DNA of 64,000 bases from Acidobacteriaceae bacterium. GTDB lineage: Bacteria; Acidobacteriota; Terriglobia; Terriglobales; Acidobacteriaceae. The translations under genes and the position numbers were made by a program. Under the pieces are notes generated by a model. It saw only the letters and a program-made list of their open reading frames with translations, searched no databases and was not told where the DNA came from. Where the stretch lies: the NCBI GenBank assembly GCA_025462885.1, contig JAOAPN010000002.1, positions 372,001 to 436,000 of the forward strand, read 5' to 3'. Below, in pieces: positions 32,955-40,281 of this stretch; the first letter of the stretch is position 1, and the number at the start of each line of letters is the position of its first letter.

Positions 32955-34745
32955 TTAGTAGACGTCGCGGTGGTAGCGGTGCTGGTCCTTCAGAGTCTGG
33001 ACGTAGTCGGTGGCGGCTTCGGGGTCGAGGCGGCCCTGCTGCTCGACGATGCTGTGGAGGGTGCGATCGACGTCCTTCGCCATGCGCGAGGCATCGCCGC
33101 AGACGTAGACGCTGGCCCCATCCTGCAGCCAACTCCAGAACTGCGGAGCCTGCTCGAGCATCTTGTCCTGCACGTAGACCTTGTGCTCCTGATCGCGGGA
33201 GAAGGCGAGGTCGAGGCGGGAGAGATGCTGGTCGGCGACCATGGACTCCAGTTCGTCGCGATAGAGGAAGTCGGTGGCGGCGCTGCGTTCGCCGAAGAAG
33301 AGCCAGTTGCGTCCGGTGGAAGCGAGGGCGCGGCGCTCGTGCAGGAAAGCACGGAACGGAGCAACGCCGGTGCCCGGGCCGATCATGATGATGGGCGCGT
33401 CGGTCTGTTTGGGCAGGCGGAATTTATTGTTGGGCTGGATGTAGATGGGCAGCCGGTCGCCGGTAGGGATGCGGTCTGCGAGCAGGGTGGAGCAGACACC
33501 GCCGCGTTCACGATTGTGCGAGCGATAACGAACGACGGCGACGGTAGTGTGGATTTCGCCGGTATGGGCGAAAGGACTGGAGGAGATGGAGTAAAGCCGC
33601 GGCGTCAGCTTGGGCAGCATGGCGACGAGGTCGGCGGGATCGTGAAGGACGCCGGGATAGTCGTGGAGCAGATCGATCAGGCCACGATCATAGGTGTACT
33701 TCTCGAGGTGAGCCTGCTGCTCGGGAACGAGTAGTCCGAGGAGTGTGCGGCATTGGATCGATCCCGACTGGCCGATAGTGGCGTAGGCCTGGATCATCTT
33801 GCGGGTGAGGCGGGTGATCTGGAGATGATGGAGCAGCGCATCGCCGAGGGTGGTAGCTCCACCGGAAGGAAGCTGGACCGGCGCTGTGGGGCTGAAGTGG
33901 AGTGTCTTGAGAATCTCTTCCACCAGGCGCGCATCGTTCTGCGGGACGACACCACAGGCATCCCCCGCTTCGTAGGTTACGGCGGAGTCGCTGATCGAGA
34001 AGGCCATGTGCAGCGTGAGCTTGCTGGAGACGTCCTGCGTCAACGCACGCTTGTCGACCACCGGAGCGAGGAAGGGATTGTCACGCGTGTGGATCGAGAG
34101 AGCCGAGCTTTCCGTATCTGCAGCGATGACGGAGGCGGAAGGTGTGCTCTTTTTGGGGCGGGCCGCAGTGATGTTGTCCAGCGCGCCCAAGAGAGTGGAC
34201 TTCCACTGGGCGTGCGGAGCTTCGTAGTCCACGTCGCAGTCGACACGGGAACACAGCGGGACGGCACCGAGTGCAGCGAGCTTGTGGTCGAGGTCGATTC
34301 CGAACTTGCAGAAGTGCTCGTAGTTGGAGTCGCCGAGAGCGAGCACCGCGTAGGAGAGATCGGCGTAAGCGGGAAGATGCTGCAGGCAGAGCTGTTCGTA
34401 GAAGGGCTGGACGGCATCGGGCGCATCGCCTTCGCCGTAGGTGCTGGCGAGGAAGATGGCGTAGCGCTCCTGTGCGAGAGCCTGCGGGGTGTAGCCTTCG
34501 AGCGAGATGAGCGAGGCGACGTGACCCTTGGCCTTCAGTTCCTTGGTGAGCTTGCGGGCTAGACCCTCCGCAGTGCCGGACTGCGATGCGTAGAGGACGG
34601 CGATCTTCAGGGACGGTGCAGGCATTGCCGTGGTCGCTGGTGCGGCGGTTGAGAAGATCCCGGCGAGGAAGCCGTTGAGCCACGCACGCTGCTGAGGCGA
34701 GAAGGGCGCGTTATCGGGGATGAAGGGAACTGTCTGAGTCGACAT
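32955..34745 (-). CDS. CysJ-like NADPH flavoprotein reductase
   Basis: A 596-residue diflavin reductase of the sulfite reductase alpha-subunit type. It has a flavodoxin-like FMN domain (about 48-190, YASQSGTAEGLA and STYGEGD), an FAD-binding domain (about 225-450, RLYSISSSP) and an NADPH domain (IGPGTGVAPFRAFL near 455, and FGER). It passes electrons from NADPH through FAD and FMN to a siroheme protein. The gene begins two bases after the NirA stop, so its partner is probably the nitrite reductase rather than a sulfite reductase; no cysI or other sulfur genes are near. The N-terminal ~45 residues resemble a docking segment also found at the NirA N-terminus (PFSPQQRAWLNGFLAG). Confidence 0.9.
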   Translation of the reverse strand: MSTQTVPFIPDNAPFSPQQRAWLNGFLAGIFSTAAPATTAMPAPSLKIAVLYASQSGTAEGLARKLTKELKAKGHVASLISLEGYTPQALAQERYAIFLASTYGEGDAPDAVQPFYEQLCLQHLPAYADLSYAVLALGDSNYEHFCKFGIDLDHKLAALGAVPLCSRVDCDVDYEAPHAQWKSTLLGALDNITAARPKKSTPSASVIAADTESSALSIHTRDNPFLAPVVDKRALTQDVSSKLTLHMAFSISDSAVTYEAGDACGVVPQNDARLVEEILKTLHFSPTAPVQLPSGGATTLGDALLHHLQITRLTRKMIQAYATIGQSGSIQCRTLLGLLVPEQQAHLEKYTYDRGLIDLLHDYPGVLHDPADLVAMLPKLTPRLYSISSSPFAHTGEIHTTVAVVRYRSHNRERGGVCSTLLADRIPTGDRLPIYIQPNNKFRLPKQTDAPIIMIGPGTGVAPFRAFLHERRALASTGRNWLFFGERSAATDFLYRDELESMVADQHLSRLDLAFSRDQEHKVYVQDKMLEQAPQFWSWLQDGASVYVCGDASRMAKDVDRTLHSIVEQQGRLDPEAATDYVQTLKDQHRYHRDVY

Positions 34746-34747
34746 GG

Positions 34748-36556
34748 CTACTGAACCTCCTGGCTGGAGGGTGTCTCACAGAAGGATCGCAAGGTGGCGA
34801 TATCGTTGCGCCGGCTGAAATCGAGGAACGACTCCTGCGGATTCGCGTGCGTTGTGTAGGCGGTGAAGAGGCGCTCCATTACAGGCGGCAAGTCAGTGAA
34901 TTTGATAGCGGGAATCAGTTCGCGGCCGATGCCCTGGTCCTGGTCGGAGCCGCCTCCGATGATGACTTGATAGCCCTCTTCGCCGGTGACCTTGAGGCCC
35001 ATCAGGCCAATGTCTCCGATGTAATGTTGCGCGCAGGAGTGAGCGCAGCCGGTGACGTGGAGGTTGATCGGCTGTGCGATCCTGAACTTTGCGTCGAGTT
35101 GATTCGCCAGCGCGACGGCGTGGGTCTTGGTATCGCTCGCGGCAAACTTGCACCCCTGGTTGCCGGTGCAGGCTACGGTGCCGCTTAGGACGCGGCCTGC
35201 TTCGTAATGCAGTCCGGCAGCGAGGATGGCCTGCTTGACCGCTGCGACGTGATGGCCGGGGATGTTGGGGAGGATGAGGTTCTGCCAGACGGTGAGGCGG
35301 ATCTCTCCGCTGCCGTAGCGTTCGGCGATCTCTGCGAGCGCGAGCATCTGGGGCACCGGCAGGCGGCCCACCGGGACGGCGACTCCGATGTAGCTGAGGT
35401 CGGTTTGCGTCTGCGGATGAACACCGATGTGCGCGGCACGGTCGATGGGGCGGCGGTGCTCGCAGGCTTCGAGAGGGAAGCGGATGAGCGGGAAGGCGAG
35501 GCGCTTCTCGGTCTCTTCGAGAAATTTTTCGGTGCCCCACGTGTCGATGAGGTACTTGAGGCGTGCCTTCTTGCGGTCGGTACGGTCACCGTTGTCTGCA
35601 AAGACGCGGATCATGGCAGCGGCGACGGCGACCGTCTGGTCGGGACGCAGGAGGAGGCCGGAGTCGGACGCGAACTGCCGGTGCCCGGTGATGCCGCAGA
35701 GCAGGACGCGGAAGTAAACGCCGGCTGGAATGCCGTGGCCTTCGTTGACCTGCACGGCGATGAAGCCGATGTCGTTGGTGTCGGCGACGACGCTGATGGT
35801 GCCGCCGTTGTCGAAGGCGACGTTGAACTTGCGGGGCAGCCCGTAGAGGTCGCGCGAATTGAGGATGTAGAGGTTCAGCGCATCGGCCAGCGGGGCGACA
35901 TCGTAGAGCTCCGTGGGATCGATGCCGCTGATCGGAGATGCGGTGATGTTGCGAATATTGTCCGCACCAGAGCCGCGCGAGGTCATGCCGAGCGCCTGGA
36001 CTGCAGTGAGCACGCGCACGATATTGCGTGGCTGAAACTCGCGGATCTGGAGGTTGCTGCGGGTGGTGAGGTCGGTGCGGCCCGCGCCCCATTCGGCTGC
36101 GATCTTCGCGAGGCCGCGCATCTGGTGCGCGGTGACGGTGCCGCCCGGTGCGCGCAGACGCAGCATGAATGAATCCTGCGCGGGCGCTACGTAGAAGAGG
36201 CCGTGGAACTTGAAGCGGAAGAGGTCGTCGGGAACGGGGACACGGTCTTCGTTGGCGTGCGCGACGAGTTTGTCCCAGATGTCGAGCGCATTCTCCTCGT
36301 GCTTCCAACGCTCTTCCTTACAGAGGTCGGCGACGGGCGTACCGAAGTAAGTGGCTTCCAAATCCGCAGCTTCGGCGGCTTGATTCGCCAGGCCCGAGGT
36401 AGCGTCGCTGCTGATTCTGCCGTCGGCGGTGTGTCCGACGAAGGGTGTGAAGCCGCGCTGTGCAACACCCGCGAAGAAACCCTGCAGGTATTGTTTCTGC
36501 TCGACAGAGAACTCTGCGGCGGCGTTAGTCGAATTGAGAATGCTTTGCAGTTCCAT
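34748..36556 (-). CDS. nirA: Siroheme nitrite (NirA-type) reductase
   Basis: A 602-residue siroheme/4Fe-4S reductase with the two duplicated ferrite-reductase halves. The cluster ligands are Cys463 and Cys469 (CTGNQGC) and Cys504 and Cys508 (CAHSC), the CX5C...CX3C arrangement of nitrite and sulfite reductases. It reduces nitrite to ammonia with six electrons in the cytoplasm. It heads the nitrate island, and the gene order (reductase, NADPH flavoprotein, Fe-S/anchor, nitrate reductase, transporter) supports nitrite as substrate, although sulfite cannot be excluded from sequence. AAGGA precedes the ATG at 36556. A ~225-base leader with conserved-looking hairpins lies upstream. Confidence 0.88.
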   Translation of the reverse strand: MELQSILNSTNAAAEFSVEQKQYLQGFFAGVAQRGFTPFVGHTADGRISSDATSGLANQAAEAADLEATYFGTPVADLCKEERWKHEENALDIWDKLVAHANEDRVPVPDDLFRFKFHGLFYVAPAQDSFMLRLRAPGGTVTAHQMRGLAKIAAEWGAGRTDLTTRSNLQIREFQPRNIVRVLTAVQALGMTSRGSGADNIRNITASPISGIDPTELYDVAPLADALNLYILNSRDLYGLPRKFNVAFDNGGTISVVADTNDIGFIAVQVNEGHGIPAGVYFRVLLCGITGHRQFASDSGLLLRPDQTVAVAAAMIRVFADNGDRTDRKKARLKYLIDTWGTEKFLEETEKRLAFPLIRFPLEACEHRRPIDRAAHIGVHPQTQTDLSYIGVAVPVGRLPVPQMLALAEIAERYGSGEIRLTVWQNLILPNIPGHHVAAVKQAILAAGLHYEAGRVLSGTVACTGNQGCKFAASDTKTHAVALANQLDAKFRIAQPINLHVTGCAHSCAQHYIGDIGLMGLKVTGEEGYQVIIGGGSDQDQGIGRELIPAIKFTDLPPVMERLFTAYTTHANPQESFLDFSRRNDIATLRSFCETPSSQEVQ

Positions 36557-36652
36557 GCTGAGCGTCCTTGTACGAGAGTTCCCGGCAGGGAAGTTCGTTG
36601 ATGGCGAACGAAGGCCGCGAGGCGGCGGATCGGACGCATAGGCCAAATCAAA

Positions 36653-36670
36653 CATCGCAGCGGCGCGATG
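36653..36670 (-). promoter_or_regulatory. nirA leader hairpin B (hexaloop GCCGCT)
   Basis: On the minus strand CATCGC and GCGATG form a 6-bp stem with the six-base loop GCCGCT, followed by TTTGATTT, 97 bases before the nirA start. Its loop shares its last three bases, GCT, with leader hairpin A. ANTAR proteins bind paired hexaloop hairpins with G at loop position 4, as here, but they normally also want A at position 1, which is missing. Confidence 0.45.
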
Positions 36671-36712
36671 GATTCAAGGCTCATCAGGGAGCATGAAAAG
36701 GGGTAGAGGATG

Positions 36713-36746
36713 GAACCCGGGACACAGCATGGTGTCGGACCGGTTC
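36713..36746 (-). promoter_or_regulatory. nirA leader hairpin A (hexaloop CATGCT)
   Basis: On the minus strand the core is GACAC-CATGCT-GTGTC, extended below by GAACC/GGTTC and GG/CC pairs with a small bulge and internal loop. It lies about 35 bases after the predicted transcription start and 42 bases upstream of hairpin B. Loop position 4 is G. It is a candidate first half of an ANTAR antiterminator site. Confidence 0.45.
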
Positions 36747-36786
36747 AAAGAACTTACTTCAGAAGAAGCCTGCCTTCGATAGCCCG

Positions 36787-36827
36787 ATAATACTGCCAGT
36801 CGTAGCTTGCTGCAAGAAATATCTTGC
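36787..36827 (-). promoter_or_regulatory. Candidate nirA promoter with palindrome near -40
   Basis: The minus strand has TTGCAG (36815-36810) and TATTAT (36792-36787) separated by 17 bp, predicting a start near 36780. Overlapping the -35 is GCAAGA-N4-TCTTGC (36812-36827), centred about 40 bp upstream, together with a second palindrome CTTGC-T-GCAAG (36806-36816). A class II activator, such as a CRP/FNR-type protein, would bind at that distance. The -35 match is weak, which fits an activated promoter. Confidence 0.5.
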
Positions 36828-36975
36828 CCCCCCGAATTGAAAGCGCGTGGGAGACGAATCTAAAGTGCGACGCAGGTTTTATAAGAGGTTGTGAAGATTG
36901 CGCTTGTCCTGAAGTAAACGCCATGTTACAAACGCGTATCTGTTGTTCCATCCCCCGACACCCTGACGTGTCACA

Positions 36976-36999
36976 AGCCCAACCGGGCTGATCTTTTTT
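36976..36999 (+). terminator. Plus-strand terminator/attenuator upstream of the outer-membrane gene
   Basis: AGCCC-AACC-GGGCT followed after a few bases by six T. It faces the outer-membrane gene 250 bp downstream, and no plus-strand gene precedes it. The inverted repeat GACAC-N6-GTGTC (36957-36972) sits four bases upstream. This could be an attenuator in a long leader. Confidence 0.5.
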
Positions 37000-37077
37000 C
37001 GCTCAACGCATGAGCGTCGTCGTGCATCTCATCCGAATTGGATCGAATGCCGTCACGAGAGATCTCGCATCCCATTC

Positions 37078-37114
37078 TTTCTTTGGTTAGCTCGGCTACT
37101 TTCTTTGGTTAGCT
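37078..37114. repeat. Direct repeat with 22-bp period
   Basis: TTTCTTTGGTTAGCT occurs at 37078-37092 and again at 37100-37114. The 22-bp spacing is about two helical turns, so a regulator could bind both on one DNA face, upstream of the outer-membrane gene. Confidence 0.55.
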
Positions 37115-37251
37115 GCGCAAGCGCATGACGTATCGCGTGGATCGACGTGTCTCTGCGCCTGGTTCAGGTGAGGTCATCCGCCGGGGCAGCTCTTTCAATT
37201 TCATTCACTTGCAGTTATTGGCGTGCAGTTATCGCCGTACAGGGAGAGTCC

Positions 37252-38094
37252 ATGAAGTGTCTTCTCGCAGCGTGTGTTCTTGCGTTTCAAGTCTCGTCCG
37301 TCGCCCCGGTTGTGGCGCAGAACAGTAACTTTTTCACCAAGTGGGAGAACCGTGTGCGGGCTACCTCCGCGAAGCAGCCCGCGTGGCCGGTACCGGTGAT
37401 CTCGCCTACGCCGCAACTGGCTCAGCTCTTCCGAACCGACTTCGTCCGGCAGTATACGTCGACTCACTTCACCACCTGGACCTACGACAACAGCAAGGGA
37501 TTCAACTTCATTCCGTACGACAACCTCGAGATCGACGTGGATCTTCCTCCTTATATCCAACACAACAACCCGAATGTGGCCGATGGCGCAGGAGACTTTT
37601 CGATGGTGGCTAAATTTCGGCCGTTCTCCGGCAACGAGAAGCACCATAACTATTCGACCGCCTTCCAGATAGCGGCGACAGGCCCGACTGGAAGCTATAA
37701 GAATGGGACTGCGAGAACGACTTTTACCCCGACGCTGATGGGCGGGAAGGGATACGGACGGACGAACGTTCTTACAACGCTGGGTGCGACGTTGCCGGTC
37801 GGCTCCGTTGCTACGATCGGTCGGACGATTACCTGGAATACGGTCGCGCAGGTTCACGTCGGCAAGATCTTCTGGCCGGAGCTGGAGGTCAACTCGAACT
37901 TCTACCATGGAGGACCGAACGACGGGAAGAATCAGACCTTCCTCTCGCCCGGCATGATGGTCAGCAAGATCAAGTTTCGGCATGATCCGAAGGACCGTCT
38001 GGCGGTAGTCTTCGGCGCGGGATTCCAGATTGCGACGTCTGCATTTCACACCTACAATCACGGGCTCAATTTGACGACGCGCATCACCTTCTAG
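37252..38094 (+). CDS. Putative outer-membrane beta-barrel protein
   Basis: A 280-residue protein with a signal peptide (about 1-22, ending PVVAQ), then alternating hydrophobic/polar strands and a C-terminal Phe (RITF), the usual end of an outer-membrane barrel. A metal/phenol-degradation-type outer membrane family is possible but I do not recognise a specific one. GGGAGAG precedes the ATG. It lies between the nitrate operon, divergently, and the HemD-GAF-ANTAR gene, so a role in nitrate entry is possible; this is inference from position only. The stop is followed by palindromic repeat copy 2. Confidence 0.6.
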   Translation: MKCLLAACVLAFQVSSVAPVVAQNSNFFTKWENRVRATSAKQPAWPVPVISPTPQLAQLFRTDFVRQYTSTHFTTWTYDNSKGFNFIPYDNLEIDVDLPPYIQHNNPNVADGAGDFSMVAKFRPFSGNEKHHNYSTAFQIAATGPTGSYKNGTARTTFTPTLMGGKGYGRTNVLTTLGATLPVGSVATIGRTITWNTVAQVHVGKIFWPELEVNSNFYHGGPNDGKNQTFLSPGMMVSKIKFRHDPKDRLAVVFGAGFQIATSAFHTYNHGLNLTTRITF

Positions 38095-38135
38095 CAATTG
38101 CAACACTCCTCCAACGGTGTGTTTAAAAGGCGCTG

Positions 38136-38244
38136 GAGTGGTTTTCCTGTGGGGATAGAGCGGTGGCGTTTCATTCCTGTCGTTTTCTCGAATGAATCGG
38201 TACTGCTTGAGATCTTCCGTTCCACAGCAACAGGAAAACTGCTC
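38136..38244. repeat. ~110-bp palindromic repeat element, copy 2
   Basis: Same element and orientation as 4580-4690. The ends are GAGTGGTTTTCCTGT and the complement of GAGCAGTTTTCCTGT. The inner pair is TTCATTC/GAATGAA, perfect here but with one change in copy 1. It lies between the outer-membrane gene and the HemD-GAF-ANTAR gene. Confidence 0.8.
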
Positions 38245-38340
38245 TAGTATTGTGAATAGCCGCTGAATCCCCGAACAACCCACTGCGAAGTGCACTGCGT
38301 TTTCGGAGAAGCTGTACTCTCATTCGCATTCTGGGGCGGT

Positions 38341-38389
38341 CCTGGATCCATCCAGGATTCATCCAGTTCTGCAGGGTGCGTTCCGCACC
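38341..38389 (+). promoter_or_regulatory. Two small hairpins before the HemD-GAF-ANTAR start
   Basis: CCTGGAT-CC-ATCCAGG (38341-38356) and GGTGCG-TTC-CGCACC (38375-38389) lie directly before the GGAGGA ribosome site. They could fold in the mRNA and limit initiation or serve as a self-target of the RNA-binding product. Confidence 0.4.
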
Positions 38390-38401
38390 TGGAGGAAAGT
38401 C

Positions 38402-40132
38402 GTGTCGCATGCCAGCTTTGATGGACTGCGGGTGCTGTCGTTGGAGTCCCGCCGTGCCAAGGAAGTCGCGAAGCTGATCCGCACCTATGGGGGCGAGCCT
38501 TTTGTCGTGCCCGCAATGCGTGAGGTGGCGCTTGAATCCAACAAAACTGCGCTGGAGTTTGCCGGCAACCTGATGGCCGGCAAGTTTGACCTGGTGATCT
38601 TTCTTACCGGAGTCGGTGTGCGTGCGCTGCTGGATATCGTGGCGACGCAACACAGTCGCGAGGATTTCCTCATCAAGTTGCGCCAGGTAAAGATTGCTGC
38701 GCGTGGTCCGAAGCCGGTGGCTGCGTTGCGCGACGTGCAGGTGCCGGTGATCGTCACCGCCGCTGAACCCGCGACCTGGCGCGAGATGATGCGCGCGCTC
38801 GAAGACGAATTTGGCGAGTCGATGGGCGTGATGCGCGTCGCCGTGCAGGAGTACGGCGCCTCCAACCCGGAGTTTCTGTCCGAGCTGACGGAGAAGTGCA
38901 GCGAACTCACCAAGGTGCCGGTCTACCAGTGGGCGTTGCCGGAGGATGTTCGTCCACTGCGGGAGGCCGTACTCGGCATCGCCAACGGCAACGTGGACGT
39001 CGTTCTCTTCATGACGGCGGTGCAGGTGATTCATCTCTTCCAGGTGGCGGAGGAGATGGGGTTTCGCGATGAGCTCCGGGCGGGGCTGCTGTCCATGGTC
39101 GTGATCTCAATCGGGCCGACGACCTCGGAAGAGTTGGCGCACTACGGCATTACGCCTGACTTTGAACCGTCCCGTCCGAAGATGGGTTTTCTGGTGAACG
39201 AAGCCGCACAGTACTCGGGCAAGGTTCTCGCGCAGAAACGCACACAGCTCGTTCTGCCAAACGATTCGACTGAGGTTACTAATTCAGCGGAGACGAAACT
39301 GCCCGCAGCTCCGGCGGTTGCGTCTCCTGCCGAAAATGTATCTTCGATCAGCGCGGTCCGCCGCGTCGCACCGTCTACTCCGACCATGGCGGGATTTCGC
39401 GATGGGTTGACCTCGATCGACTTCCTGCATGAGATCAGCAGCCGCCTGGCCGCCGCAGACTCGTTCCATGTGGTGCTCGGAAGCATCGTCGAGTTCGTCA
39501 CAACCGTGATCCCGTGCGACTCATGTTTCATTTACGTTCTGGAGCAGGACAAGCTGGTACTGCGCGCTTCGAAGAATCCGCATGCGGACCTGGTCGATTC
39601 GCTGGGGGTGCAACTGGGGCAGGGCATCACGGGCTGGGTGGCGGAACATCGCGAACCGGTAGCTATCGACTCCGGCGCGTCGAGCGACCCCCGCTTCGTC
39701 ATCTTCAAGAACCTGCCAGAAGACCACTTCGAAGCGATTCTCAGCATTCCGATTATCTGCGCCAGTAAGGTAGTGGGAGTTATCAACCTGCAGCATCGGT
39801 TGACGTATCAGCACACGGCGAACGAGGTGCGATTGCTGTCGATGCTCGGCTTCCTGGTGGGTGCGGAGATTGAACGTACTCGCCTGGAGACGGAGAACGT
39901 TCAACTGGCGGGTCGTTTGGAGACTCGCAAGGCGCTCGACCGCGCCAAGGGAATCCTGCAGCGCGATCTCGGTATCAGCGAGGACGAAGCCTATAAGACC
40001 ATGCAGCGAGAGAGCCGCCAGCGGCGTAAGTCCATGCGGGAGATTGCCGACGCGATCCTGCTCGGCGACGACCTGAAGAAGCCCAGGTTACCGGATGAGG
40101 CGAAGGTCATTCGCAAAGCTGTCTCGCGTTAG
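38402..40132 (+). CDS. HemD-GAF-ANTAR fusion, proposed RNA-binding regulator of nitrate assimilation
   Basis: A 576-residue three-part protein. Residues 1-275 are a uroporphyrinogen-III synthase (HemD) fold (for example LESRRAKEVAKLIRTYGG and VIFLTGVGVRALL). Residues about 335-499 form a GAF sensor domain (GITGWVAEHREP). Residues about 500-553 form an ANTAR domain (ALDRAKGILQRDLGISEDEA), which binds hairpin RNA to prevent termination. NasR and EutV show that ANTAR proteins control nitrate and ethanolamine operons. NnaR in Streptomyces shows that HemD-like domains occur in nitrite regulators, there joined to a DNA-binding domain. The start is GTG with GGAGGA upstream. Whether the HemD part is catalytic or only senses a tetrapyrrole is not known. 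Confidence 0.9.
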   Translation: MSHASFDGLRVLSLESRRAKEVAKLIRTYGGEPFVVPAMREVALESNKTALEFAGNLMAGKFDLVIFLTGVGVRALLDIVATQHSREDFLIKLRQVKIAARGPKPVAALRDVQVPVIVTAAEPATWREMMRALEDEFGESMGVMRVAVQEYGASNPEFLSELTEKCSELTKVPVYQWALPEDVRPLREAVLGIANGNVDVVLFMTAVQVIHLFQVAEEMGFRDELRAGLLSMVVISIGPTTSEELAHYGITPDFEPSRPKMGFLVNEAAQYSGKVLAQKRTQLVLPNDSTEVTNSAETKLPAAPAVASPAENVSSISAVRRVAPSTPTMAGFRDGLTSIDFLHEISSRLAAADSFHVVLGSIVEFVTTVIPCDSCFIYVLEQDKLVLRASKNPHADLVDSLGVQLGQGITGWVAEHREPVAIDSGASSDPRFVIFKNLPEDHFEAILSIPIICASKVVGVINLQHRLTYQHTANEVRLLSMLGFLVGAEIERTRLETENVQLAGRLETRKALDRAKGILQRDLGISEDEAYKTMQRESRQRRKSMREIADAILLGDDLKKPRLPDEAKVIRKAVSR

Positions 40133-40187
40133 AGAGTTTTAGGTGCAGGCGGTCGCATGGGCCGTAGTCTGCCGCTGCAAAGAAGAG

Positions 40188-40234
40188 GGCCGGACTCAGG
40201 AAATGAATTTCATCCCCTGAGTCCGGCCTTTTGT
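40188..40234. terminator. Bidirectional rho-independent terminator
   Basis: A perfect 13-bp stem, GGCCGGACTCAGG with its complement, followed by TTTTGTATT on the plus strand. It sits between the convergent HemD-GAF-ANTAR and LVIVD genes; on the minus strand the tail is less T-rich. Confidence 0.93.
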
Positions 40235-40281
40235 ATTGCGTTACTCGACCCGGCAGTCTGCCGCGCAACGAGTATTGCGGC

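Larger units (their letters stand above)
36557..37251. other. Divergent regulatory region between nirA and the outer-membrane gene
   Basis: About 695 bp contain no convincing gene; a 65-codon minus frame at 36754-36951 lacks a ribosome site. The region carries a nirA promoter candidate, palindromes, two hairpins of the nirA leader, a plus-strand terminator and a pair of direct repeats, listed separately. The density of symmetrical sequence is far above that in other gaps of the window. Confidence 0.75.

Noticed and set aside
36754..36951. 65-codon minus-strand frame upstream of nirA
   Set aside because: No ribosome site and it overlaps the promoter and palindromes of nirA.
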